64,000 bases of DNA from Micromonospora halophytica (GTDB lineage: Bacteria > Actinomycetota > Actinomycetes > Mycobacteriales > Micromonosporaceae), in assembly GCF_900090245.1 (NCBI RefSeq), contig NZ_FMDN01000016.1:21099-85098 (forward strand), given 5' to 3'. Below the pieces are notes generated by a model. That model made no database searches and had not been told where the DNA came from. It saw nothing but the letters and a program-made list of their open reading frames with translations. A program made the translations under genes and the position numbers. Below are positions 40,947 through 49,361 of the stretch, piece after piece; position 1 is the first letter of the stretch; each line of letters starts with the position of its first letter.

Positions 40947-43349
40947 TCAGTGGGGGTGGTGCTTGTCGGCGTAGGCGGCGAGCCAGGTGACCTGGGCGGG
41001 GTCCAGGGAGGGACGGACGCGACGACGGGCGGCCTCGACATGGGCGGCGGTGACCGTGGCGGCGGTCAGCGACTCCCGCATCGCGGCCAGCGCCGCCTCC
41101 CGGATCAGCGCCGCGCAGTCCGCCGCCGAGAAACCGTCCAGTTCCCCGCCGAGCGCGGCCAGGTCCACGTCCTCGGCGAGCGGCACGTTCCGCGACGACG
41201 CGCGCAGGATCTCCGCCCGGGCGGGTCCGTCCGGCGGCGGCACGTAGACCAGCCGTTCCAGCCGGCCGGGACGCAGCAGCGCCGGGTCGATCAGGTCCGG
41301 CCGGTTCGTCGCGCCCACCACCACCACGTTGCGCAGCGCCTCCACCCCGTCCAGCTCGGTCAGCAGCGCGGCGACCACCCGGTCGGTCGTACCCCCGTCG
41401 GTGGCCTGGCCGCGGACCGGGGCCAGCGCGTCCACCTCGTCGAGGAAGACCAGCGTGGGCGCGGCCTCGCGGGCGCGCCGGAACAGCTCCCGGACGGCGC
41501 GTTCGCTCTCGCCCACCCACTTGGAGAGCAGCTCCGCGCCCTTGACCGAGAGCACGTTCGCCCGGCCGGACCCGGCCAGCGCGGTCACCAGGTACGTCTT
41601 GCCACAGCCGGGCGGGCCGTAGAGCAGCACTCCCCGCGGCGGCTGCACGCCCAGCCGGGCGAAGGTGTCCGGGTAGGTCAGCGGCCACAGCACCGATTCG
41701 GTGAGGGTCTGCTTCACCTCGACCAGGTCGCCGACGTCGTCCAGGGTGACCGAGGCCAGCTCCAGGGTGGACGCCGCCATCGTGGTCGGCCGGACCACCT
41801 CCAGCGCGGCGGTGAAGTCGGCCATCGCCACCGTCGGCGTCCGCGCCGACTTCTGCCGCAGCGCCGCGCGCACCCCGGCCTCACGGACCAGGGCGGCCAG
41901 GTCCGCCGCGACGAACCCGGGGGTACGGCCGGCCACCTCGTCCAGGCGTACGTCGTCGGCCAGCGGCACCTGCCGGGTCAGCACGGTCAACTGCTCGCGG
42001 CGCAGGGCCGGGTCGGGCAGCGGGACGGTGATCCGCAGGGAGAGCAGGTCCGGGGCGCGCAGCGCCGGGTCGACCGCCTCGGGGCGGGAGGTGGTGCAGA
42101 CCACCGCCGCCCCGGACCGGACGGTCTCGGCGAGCACCTGCCGGAACACGGTGGCCAGCGGGCCGGCGTCGTCGGCCGGGGCGAGCGCCTCCACGTCGGC
42201 GACCAGTAGCACGGCCGGTCCACCGGCGCGTACCTCGGCGGCGGACTCGCGCAGCCGGCGGGCTGCCGCGTCGTTGGTCAGCGCCGCCAGCTCCGGGGCC
42301 CAGAGCCGGCGGACCCGGGCGCCGACGGTCGCGGCGACCGCCCGGACCAGTGCCGACTTGCCCGATCCGGCCGGCCCGCTCACCAGCACGCCCAGCGAGA
42401 CGGTGGTGCCCAGCCGGCCCAGCACCTCGCGGTGGTGGAAGCCGAGGTCGAGCAGTTCGGTCAGCTCCTCGGCCTGGGCCCGGAGCCCGGGCAGCTCGTC
42501 GACGTGCGGCGCGTCCTGCGCGGCCAGTTCGTCCTGTTCCGCGTCGACCCCGGCCGCCCCGGCTCCGGTGCGGGTCGCCGCCGCCTGGCCCGCGCCACCG
42601 CCCGCGCCGATGCCGCTTGCTGCGCCCGCCTCGCCGCCCGGGCCCGTGCCGCCGCCTGCGCCCGTGCCCGTTCTGCCGTCCGAGCCCGGCGCGCCGCCGA
42701 ACCCCGTCCTACCCCGGGGCGTGCTTCCGGTGCCCGCGCCGGCTGTGGAACCGGCCGGGCCGGCGCCGTGGGTGACGTGGCCGTGCTCCCAGCCGACCAC
42801 GGTGTCCATGGTGACCAGCGCGCCGTCGGCCGGTTCGGCCGCGACCACGGTGAGCAGGGTGCTCGTCCAGGCGTACCCGACGGTGTTGGCCAGGCTGCGT
42901 CGGGCGGCGTCGACCAGGGCGCGGACCGAGGCGTCGGGAAGCACGTCCTGTGGCAGCAGCGAGACGTCGTCGCCCGGGGTGACCATCTTGCCGAGCAGGG
43001 CGAGCCGGAGCATCTCCGGCGACACCGCCGCGACGATCGGCACCGGGCCGGCCAGGAGCACCCGGCGGGCCGGGGTGACCGGGGCGGGGGAGACCGTCAC
43101 CTGCCCGCCGTCACGCAGGCCCAGGTTGCCGAGGACGAGATCGTCGGCGTGCAGCAGCGTGGCGCCGGCACCCGCCTCGGCGGGCGCGACGATCCCGGCG
43201 GTCACCCGCCGGCCGCCGAGCCGGACCGGGTCGCCGGGGCGCAGCGCGAGCGCGGTCAGCACCTCCGGGTGCAGCCGTACGATGCCGCGCCGCGCGTCCA
43301 GCGCGGCCGGTCGCAGGCTCGCGGTGAGGGTCAGCTCCGGTTCGGCCAT
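40947..43349 (-). CDS. CDC48/VAT-like tandem AAA+ ATPase
   Basis: About 800 residues from ATG 43349, which follows a TACTGT -10-like box (longer frames are not supported). Order: N-terminal double-psi barrel-like domain, a Gly/Ala/Pro/Thr-rich linker of about 75 residues (about 205-280), D1 AAA domain (Walker A GPAGSGKS; Walker B position reads LLVADVEA, lacking the usual DE pair), D2 AAA domain (GPPGCGKT; LVFLDEVDAL; Arg finger region ATNRPDLIDPALLRPGRLERL). D1 may bind but not hydrolyse ATP. Actinobacterial relatives (Cpa/CDC48-type) unfold proteins. It is convergent with the gas vesicle operon and not obviously part of it. Confidence 0.87.
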   Translation of the reverse strand: MAEPELTLTASLRPAALDARRGIVRLHPEVLTALALRPGDPVRLGGRRVTAGIVAPAEAGAGATLLHADDLVLGNLGLRDGGQVTVSPAPVTPARRVLLAGPVPIVAAVSPEMLRLALLGKMVTPGDDVSLLPQDVLPDASVRALVDAARRSLANTVGYAWTSTLLTVVAAEPADGALVTMDTVVGWEHGHVTHGAGPAGSTAGAGTGSTPRGRTGFGGAPGSDGRTGTGAGGGTGPGGEAGAASGIGAGGGAGQAAATRTGAGAAGVDAEQDELAAQDAPHVDELPGLRAQAEELTELLDLGFHHREVLGRLGTTVSLGVLVSGPAGSGKSALVRAVAATVGARVRRLWAPELAALTNDAAARRLRESAAEVRAGGPAVLLVADVEALAPADDAGPLATVFRQVLAETVRSGAAVVCTTSRPEAVDPALRAPDLLSLRITVPLPDPALRREQLTVLTRQVPLADDVRLDEVAGRTPGFVAADLAALVREAGVRAALRQKSARTPTVAMADFTAALEVVRPTTMAASTLELASVTLDDVGDLVEVKQTLTESVLWPLTYPDTFARLGVQPPRGVLLYGPPGCGKTYLVTALAGSGRANVLSVKGAELLSKWVGESERAVRELFRRAREAAPTLVFLDEVDALAPVRGQATDGGTTDRVVAALLTELDGVEALRNVVVVGATNRPDLIDPALLRPGRLERLVYVPPPDGPARAEILRASSRNVPLAEDVDLAALGGELDGFSAADCAALIREAALAAMRESLTAATVTAAHVEAARRRVRPSLDPAQVTWLAAYADKHHPH

Positions 43350-43402
43350 CGCCCGACAGTAGCGGCCTGCGGCACCCACCCGCCGGGCCGTCACCGGTCG
43401 TC

Positions 43403-44158
43403 TCAGCTGTTCCTCTCCCGGGTCGCCCGGTCCAGCGCCCGGTCGAGGACGACCAGCAGGGCGTCGCGTACCGAGGGCCGGTCCCGGGCGTCGAACCGGA
43501 CCAGCGGTACGTGGTCGCCGATGGCCAGCGCCCAGCGGATCGCGTCGAGGTCGTGCGCGATCCGGCCGTCGAAGGCGTTCACCCCGACCACGAACGGCAG
43601 TCCGGCCCGCTCGAAGTAGTCGATCGCCGGGTAGCAGTCGTCGAGCCGGGAGCTGTCCACCACCAGCGCGCCGAGCGCGCCCCGGGCCAGGTCGTCCCAC
43701 ATGAACCCGAACCGGGCCTGCCCGGGTGTGCCGAAGAGGTACAGCTTCAGGCTGCGGTCGATGGTGACGCAGCCGAAGTCCATCGCCACCGTGGTGGTGG
43801 TCTTCGTGCTCCGGGTGCCCGGATCGTCCACCCCGATGCCGGCGCTGGTCATCTCGGCCTCGGTGGTCAGCGGGACGATCTCGGAGATCGAGCCCACCGT
43901 GGTGGTCTTGCCGACGCCGAAGCCCCCGGCGATCAGGATCTTCACCGGGATCGGCGCCGAGCCGGGCCCGCTCCGGCCCACCGGCGCCGGTACGGCCTCC
44001 GGCGGCGTCGGCGGCCGGTACGGCGGCGGTGGCGGGGTCGCGGCCGGTGGCGGTGCGGCGGGACCGCCGTCCGGGGCGGCGTAGCGGGCGGCGGCGCTGT
44101 TGGCGGCGAGCCCACCCGGCGGGGCGACCGGCCAGTCAGGAGATCGCACGGAGTCCAT
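43403..44158 (-). CDS. cvnD: Conservon small GTPase-like protein (CvnD type)
   Basis: 251 residues. Pro/Ala-rich N-terminus of about 65 residues, then a GTP-binding domain: KILIAGGFGVGKTTTVGSISEIVPLTTEAEMTSAG (P-loop), LYLFGTPGQARFGFMWDDLARGALGALVVDSSRLDD (G3 and G4 regions), and VVGVNAFDGR. This is the CvnD family of Streptomyces conservons, homologous to MglA/Rab-like ATP/GTP-binding proteins. ATG 44158 overlaps the cvnC end. Fourth gene of the set. Confidence 0.9.
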   Translation of the reverse strand: MDSVRSPDWPVAPPGGLAANSAAARYAAPDGGPAAPPPAATPPPPPYRPPTPPEAVPAPVGRSGPGSAPIPVKILIAGGFGVGKTTTVGSISEIVPLTTEAEMTSAGIGVDDPGTRSTKTTTTVAMDFGCVTIDRSLKLYLFGTPGQARFGFMWDDLARGALGALVVDSSRLDDCYPAIDYFERAGLPFVVGVNAFDGRIAHDLDAIRWALAIGDHVPLVRFDARDRPSVRDALLVVLDRALDRATRERNS

Positions 44159-44597
44159 CAATCACTCGCAGGATGATGTCGGGGTCAAGGGCGTCCCCGA
44201 CGTCCCCGACGTGCACGTCGAGGTGGCCGGCGGCCCGCAGGTCGCCGACCAGGACGCGGGTCACGCCGAACTGCAACCGGGTCCGGGCGGAGATCTCCGC
44301 GACCGAGATCGGCTCGGCGCAGAGCGCGATGATCGCCTGCAACTCCGGGGCGAGCCGGGCGACCGGGTCGGCAGCCCCGCCGCGTGCGGTGACCTGGGTC
44401 TCCAGGCTGATCGCCGGATCCGCGCCGGCGACCCGCCCGGCGGTGAGCACGAACGGACGCGGCCCGCCCGGGCGGGTGGCCTCCGGTTCGGCGGTCGCCG
44501 ACGCGTCCTCGCCGGACGGTGCCGGCGACCGCAGGTAGGGCCGGATCCGGACCAGCGGTTCCGGGTCCGGATCCTGGCCGTCGGCCAGCCGGGTCAT
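44136..44597 (-). CDS. cvnC: DUF742 protein (CvnC type)
   Basis: 153 residues. VRPYLRSP-like opening (PLVRIRPYLRSPAP), RPFVLTAGRV, LAPELQAIIALCAEPISVAEISARTRLQFGVTRVLVGDLRAAGHLDVH and HRV-type end (DIILRVIDGLRAIS) are the DUF742 signature, with a winged-helix look. ATG overlaps the cvnB stop by four bases. Confidence 0.9.
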   Translation of the reverse strand: MTRLADGQDPDPEPLVRIRPYLRSPAPSGEDASATAEPEATRPGGPRPFVLTAGRVAGADPAISLETQVTARGGAADPVARLAPELQAIIALCAEPISVAEISARTRLQFGVTRVLVGDLRAAGHLDVHVGDVGDALDPDIILRVIDGLRAIS

Positions 44598-45058
44598 TGC
44601 TGAACGGCGTTCTTCAGCTCGGCGATCAGTCTCGGGGTGAGCGCGCCGCCGGCCCGCCCGGCGAAGAGCGTCATCTCGTACGCGACGGTGCCGAGGTTGG
44701 CCGACCGGTCGGCGACCACGCCGAGCACCGAGCCGCTGCTGATCGCGCTGATCAGCAGGTAGCCGTCGGCCATGTCGACGATCACCCGGTTCAGTCCGCC
44801 GAGGGCGTACCAGCTCGCCGCGCCGCCGGCGAGGCTGGTCATGCCGGAGACCACGGCGGCGAGGCGTTCGGCGTTGGACCGGTCCTTGATCGCCGACATG
44901 GCCATCAGCAGCCCGTCCGACGAGACGGCGATCGCCTCCATCACCCCGGCGGTGCTGGAGGTGAACGAGTCCAGCAGCCAGTTGAAGGTGCGGGCCTCCG
45001 GGCTGAGCTCGGCGCCGGTCGTGCGGTCGACGTTGTCGTGCAGGTAGGGGCTGGTCAC
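44594..45058 (-). CDS. cvnB: Roadblock/LC7 protein (CvnB type)
   Basis: 154 residues. LSPEARTFNWLLDSFTSSTAGVMEAIAVSSDGLLMAMSAIKDRSNAERLAAVVSGMTSLAGGAA and the following strands are a Roadblock/LC7 fold, which binds the CvnD GTPase (MglB-like regulator). GTG start overlapping the cvnA stop. Confidence 0.9.
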   Translation of the reverse strand: MTSPYLHDNVDRTTGAELSPEARTFNWLLDSFTSSTAGVMEAIAVSSDGLLMAMSAIKDRSNAERLAAVVSGMTSLAGGAASWYALGGLNRVIVDMADGYLLISAISSGSVLGVVADRSANLGTVAYEMTLFAGRAGGALTPRLIAELKNAVQQ

Positions 45059-47751
45059 CGTGATGTTCCCTCTTGGTCGTTGCGGTGGTCGGTACTGACT
45101 TCACGCAGAGCACGGGCGACGCCCGCCTCGAACTCCGTGATGCGGTCGCGGACCTCGGTCGGGTCCTGCGGGTTGCTGACGACCGGGGCCGCCCGGGGCG
45201 GGGTGACGGCCAGGTTCGCCCCGGGCACCCGCCGGCTCAGCCGGGGCCGGCCCGCCGTCGCGCCGAGGCCGTCGGCCCGGCCCGGCCCGCTCTGTTCGGC
45301 CCGGCGTACCCCGGACTCGAACTGCTCGACCAACGCCCGCGCGGCCTCCGGGTCGGCGAAGGTGGCGTTCACCGGGCCGACCGCCGCACCGGCCGGCGGC
45401 AGGCTCGCCCCCGGCACCCGCTGCCGGATCGTCGGCGCCCCGGCGGGTGTTCCGGTGGCGACCGGCGGCCAGGCCGGCGGCGCGGTCGGTGCCGGGACCG
45501 GTGGGGCCGCCGGCGGTACGGAGGCGGTCGGTCGGCCGGCGGCCTGCGGGTCCGTTCCGGTCGTCGCCGGCGCACCGGTCCGTTGCCGGCGGGGCAGTCC
45601 GCCCGGGGTGGTCGCCGGCTCCCCGACTTCCTGCCCGGGCCGGCTGATCTCCAGGAAGGCGGTGGCCCCGGCGGGGGACGCCTCGGCGCCCGTCCCGAAG
45701 GCGTCCCAGGACCGGGCGGACTCGATGCTCCGGGTGGCCCGGCTGAGCAGGGCGGAGTCGAAGCCGGGCGCGTCGGCGGGCACCGGACCGGGTGACGCGG
45801 TCAGCGCGCGACCCGACCGGACCACGTCGATCGTGCCAGCCGTCTGCCGTTCCCGGGACGGCACGGCGGCCTGCGCCACGGTGACGCCCGCCCGGTCGGC
45901 CCGGCGGACGACCAGCAATGGGTTCGGCACCTCAAGCCGGGCGGTCACGCCGCCCCCGGCGGTCGGGGCGAGCCGCACCGACCACCCGTGCCGGCGGGCC
46001 AGCCGACCCACCACGAAGAGCCCGAGCACCTCGGTCGGGGCCAGGTCCAGCCGTTCCCGGCGGGTCAGCCGGGCGTTCTCCTCGGCCAGCCGCTCGGCGG
46101 TCATGCCGATGCCGTGGTCCACGACGGAGAGCAGGGCGCCTGTGACGGTCAGTTCGCCGGCCACCACCACCCGGGTGTGCGGGGGCGAGAAGACGGTGGC
46201 GTTCTCCATCAGCTCGGCCAGCGCCAGCACCAGGTCGCCGACGGTGGCGGGCGCGGCCGACACCCCGGGCGGCACCTGCACGTCCACCCGGGTGTAGTCC
46301 TCGATCTCGCCGAGCGCCAGCCGCACCACGTCGGCCAGCGGCACCGGGGCGACGTGGCCGTCGCTGCCGGCGGAGCCGGAGAGCACCACCAGGCTGCCCG
46401 CGTTGCGGCGCAGGCGGCTGGAGATGTGGTCCAGCCGGTACAGGTGCTCCAGCCGGGCCGGGTCGGTCTCCTGCCGTTCCAGCCGGTCGATCAGCGCGAT
46501 CTGGCGGCCGACCAGGTTCTGGGTACGCCGCCCGACGTGGCCGAACATCTGCGCCACGTTCCGCCGGCCGGCCACCTGCCGCTCGACCAGCCGGGCGGCG
46601 GTGCTCTGCACCCGTTCGAAGGCCCGGGCCAGATCGCCGATCTCGTCGCGGGCGTGGATGTCGACCGGGTCGAGGCGTACCGGTGGGGCGGATTCGGACT
46701 CGTCGTCGGCGACGCGCACCAGCTCCGCCTCGGCGACCCGGGCGACCCGGTCGGCGGAGTGGGTCAGCCGGGTCAGCGGCCTGGCCACCGTACGGGCCAC
46801 GGCCACGCTGAGCAGCACGACGGTGAGCAGGACCAGGGCGGCCGCGCTGCCGACCAGCCAGGCGGTGGTGAGCGCCCGCCGCTGGTCGGCCGTGGTCTCC
46901 GCGATGACGTCGGCGGCGATCTTCTTCTCCATCAGCTGCCCGAAGGTGATCATCGAGCGGACCGAGGGGAAGAGCGCGTCCAGCGGGATGTCCCTGATCG
47001 CCGCGACCGGGTCCTTGACGCTGTCGACGAGGAAGGTCGGCGAGGTCCGGGCGGCCACCGCGGCGTCGTCCAGCATGGCGAGCTTGTACTGCTCGGCGGT
47101 GATCAGGCTGCGGAAGCGCAGGTTGTCCACCTGGAGCGCGGCCATGCAGGCGATGTACGAGGCGGAGATCCGCGGGTCCGAGGTGGCCTTGACCAGCACG
47201 ATCAGGGTGGCGCACGCGCCCAGCCCCTCGTCGGCCCGCAGCAGCCCGTCCAGGGCGAGCACCTGGCGGCCGGCAGGGGTGTTGGTGTCGACCCGGAACG
47301 CCAGCCGCAGCGACTCGATCAGGGCCATGTCGATCGGGCCGAAGACCTCCATCACCTGCGTCGGGGTGGCCGTCCGGGCGAGCACCTGGGAACGCAGGTC
47401 GGCGAGCTTGCGGACGCCGTCCAGGGCGGCGACGGTCTCGGCGGAGAGCTGGTCGTCGAGGTCGGCGCGGATGTCGGCGACCCGGTCGTCCACCGCCGCC
47501 GACTTCTGGATCAGCTCGGTGCGCTGCACCCGGCCGAGCAGCAGCCCGACCGACAGGATGCGCTCCTGTTGGAGGTCCTGCACGAGGCTGCCGACCCGGT
47601 TGGCCAGGCGTACGGTGTCGGCGATCTCGCCGGCCCGCTGCGCGGCGGCGACCCGGTCGAGCACCACCGGCACGGCCAGCCCGACCATGCTCAGCAGCGG
47701 GATGATCACCAGCAGGGCCAGTTTGCCCCGGATCCGGAGCCTAGCGAGCAT
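45055..47751 (-). CDS. cvnA: Conservon sensor histidine kinase-like protein (CvnA type, NIT domain)
   Basis: 898 residues. Membrane segment at residues 11-29, extracellular nitrate/nitrite-sensing-like (NIT) helical domain (30-300), second membrane segment (about 300-325), HAMP-like linker, DHp-like helices (VGRRTQNLVGRQIALIDRLERQETDPARLEHLYRLDHISSRLRRNAGSLVVL), ATPase domain (LALAELMENATVFSPPHT, the N-box; VVDHGIGM, the G box), and a long Pro/Ala/Gly-rich C-terminal tail of about 270 residues. This is the CvnA organisation. Start ATG 47751. It overlaps the membrane sensor-like gene upstream by 11 bases. Confidence 0.9.
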   Translation of the reverse strand: MLARLRIRGKLALLVIIPLLSMVGLAVPVVLDRVAAAQRAGEIADTVRLANRVGSLVQDLQQERILSVGLLLGRVQRTELIQKSAAVDDRVADIRADLDDQLSAETVAALDGVRKLADLRSQVLARTATPTQVMEVFGPIDMALIESLRLAFRVDTNTPAGRQVLALDGLLRADEGLGACATLIVLVKATSDPRISASYIACMAALQVDNLRFRSLITAEQYKLAMLDDAAVAARTSPTFLVDSVKDPVAAIRDIPLDALFPSVRSMITFGQLMEKKIAADVIAETTADQRRALTTAWLVGSAAALVLLTVVLLSVAVARTVARPLTRLTHSADRVARVAEAELVRVADDESESAPPVRLDPVDIHARDEIGDLARAFERVQSTAARLVERQVAGRRNVAQMFGHVGRRTQNLVGRQIALIDRLERQETDPARLEHLYRLDHISSRLRRNAGSLVVLSGSAGSDGHVAPVPLADVVRLALGEIEDYTRVDVQVPPGVSAAPATVGDLVLALAELMENATVFSPPHTRVVVAGELTVTGALLSVVDHGIGMTAERLAEENARLTRRERLDLAPTEVLGLFVVGRLARRHGWSVRLAPTAGGGVTARLEVPNPLLVVRRADRAGVTVAQAAVPSRERQTAGTIDVVRSGRALTASPGPVPADAPGFDSALLSRATRSIESARSWDAFGTGAEASPAGATAFLEISRPGQEVGEPATTPGGLPRRQRTGAPATTGTDPQAAGRPTASVPPAAPPVPAPTAPPAWPPVATGTPAGAPTIRQRVPGASLPPAGAAVGPVNATFADPEAARALVEQFESGVRRAEQSGPGRADGLGATAGRPRLSRRVPGANLAVTPPRAAPVVSNPQDPTEVRDRITEFEAGVARALREVSTDHRNDQEGTSR

Positions 47752-48985
47752 CGAAGGGCCCCCAGCGGTCGGTGCTGCCGTCCGGGCCCGTGCCGGTGGG
47801 CTGGAGCAGCCGCTGCTCCTCGGGGCTGATCGGGGCACCCGGGGCGCCGGTCGCGGGCGGGACACCCCGGTCGCCCGGCGGTTGCCAGCCGGAACCCGGC
47901 TCGGTCTGCTCCCCGGCGTCCGGGTCCCCGTCGGTGGCACGGTGGGCCGCGGCGGCGTGTCGCCGCGCCCGGCGGAACGCGGCGAGCAGTACCCCGATCA
48001 GGATCACCACGAGCAGGACGGCCGCGGCGACGGCGCCCACGGCCAGCCGGCGGTCCCGGTCGTAGCCGTCGATCCGGTCGGCGAGCTGCTCGTCGAGCTG
48101 GTCGAGGATGACCGGCTGGAGCAGCCGCGCCGCGGACTGCGCGTTGGCCCGGGCGGCGGCCACCTGGGCCGGGTCGGCCAGGCCGGTCTTCGACCGGGCG
48201 TCCGGCGCGGAGTAGGCGGCGAGCGCCTCGACGGCCCGCTGGTAGGTGTCCAGCGGGGTGAGCACGTTGGGGCCGAGGTCGGTGCGCTCCGAGTTGTCCA
48301 CCGCCGCCCGCAGGTCGGTGACCAGGTCGGCGGCGGAGCCGAGCGCGGTGACCCGTACCTCGGCCAGCTCGCCCTGGGTGCGGTCGCGCTCGCCGGCGGG
48401 ACGGCGGGTGGCGAGCGCGGAGAGGTCGGCGAGGCGGCCGGCGGCGACCACCGCGGTCGGCAGGTCGCGCCCGATGCCGTCCTGGAGGAAGAACGAGTCC
48501 GGCTCGGGTTCGCGGACCAGTCCGGAGCTCTCCCGCACCTTCCGGTACAGCGCCAGCAGCAGGTCGGTGACCTCCCCGTACGCGACGTACGCGGCCTCCG
48601 GATCGGTGAGCGACTTCTCGGGTAGCGCCTCCAGCTTGGCGCGCAACCCGGCCCAGCGTTCCCGGCTGCGCAGTTCGTCGCCGATGCGCACGTCCACCTT
48701 GGTCACGTTCTCGACCGCCTGTTCCAGTGCGTCGCGTGAGGCGGGCCGGCCGGCCACGGCGGCGGACTGGGCGTCCACCAGCGCCTCGGTCACCGGGGCG
48801 AGGGCGCGCAGGTACTCGACGCCGAGCCGCTCGCGGACGGCGAGGTCGCGGTCGTCGCCGGTGAGCCGGTGGGTCTGGACGAAGAGGAACGCCAACGGGG
48901 CCAGCAGCACCACGACGAGCAGCAGCGGCAGGATGCGGCCCGAGGCGGAGGGGCGTCGACGGACCCGCTGCGCGGGGACGGTCAT
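47741..48985 (-). CDS. Two-pass membrane protein with extracellular domain, first gene of the conservon operon
   Basis: 414 residues. Membrane segment at about 18-37, a 275-residue extracellular helical domain (LEQAVENVTKVDVRIGDELRSRE...), a second membrane segment at about 315-337, and a short Pro/Gly-rich cytoplasmic tail. The ectodomain layout resembles the sensor half of CvnA without the kinase. ATG behind GGAGGAG. It overlaps cvnA by 11 bases, so it belongs to the same operon. I do not recognise a named family; a co-sensor for the kinase is inference. Confidence 0.75.
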   Translation of the reverse strand: MTVPAQRVRRRPSASGRILPLLLVVVLLAPLAFLFVQTHRLTGDDRDLAVRERLGVEYLRALAPVTEALVDAQSAAVAGRPASRDALEQAVENVTKVDVRIGDELRSRERWAGLRAKLEALPEKSLTDPEAAYVAYGEVTDLLLALYRKVRESSGLVREPEPDSFFLQDGIGRDLPTAVVAAGRLADLSALATRRPAGERDRTQGELAEVRVTALGSAADLVTDLRAAVDNSERTDLGPNVLTPLDTYQRAVEALAAYSAPDARSKTGLADPAQVAAARANAQSAARLLQPVILDQLDEQLADRIDGYDRDRRLAVGAVAAAVLLVVILIGVLLAAFRRARRHAAAAHRATDGDPDAGEQTEPGSGWQPPGDRGVPPATGAPGAPISPEEQRLLQPTGTGPDGSTDRWGPFDAR

Positions 48986-49361
48986 GGGTCGGTCTCCTCC
49001 GGCGACGGCGGGGGATCTGTCCCGGTGCCGGGGGTCGCCGAAGGAGTCCCGTGCACCGGACCGGAAACTAACCGACGGGGCTGCGCGAGAGACGGTTGCG
49101 AATCGGTCAGTTCTGAGTCCCTACGAGCGATGTCACCTGACGTTGGTCCGGTCGACACGCAAAGTGCAGCTCGTGGTGCCGACCTGGCGGAATCCGAGAT
49201 GATTTCGGATGAAGATCGGAATTCACGTCATGCGAAGTCGTCCCGCCGGTGTCGCTCTGGACGGGACGCGGTCGACCGGATCCTGCCTCCGATCGGACGA
49301 TCCGGACCGACGTACGGAGGATCCCAGCCAACGCTCAGGAACCGGGCCGTACCTTTGCCGC
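48986..49361. promoter_or_regulatory. Divergent promoter region with an ATCCGA-TCGGAT palindrome
   Basis: No gene is supported in this 376-base gap. ATCCGA (49192-49197) and TCGGAT (49205-49210) are inverted with a 7-base spacer and could be an operator for either side. A TACCTT box seven bases before the ATG at 49362 suggests a leaderless start for the hydrolase-ABC gene. Confidence 0.4.

Noticed and set aside
43350..43700. An extension of the AAA ATPase upstream of 43349
   Set aside because: It lies antisense within the cvnD gene region and has no coding character; the ATG at 43349 follows a -10 box and begins the family N-domain.
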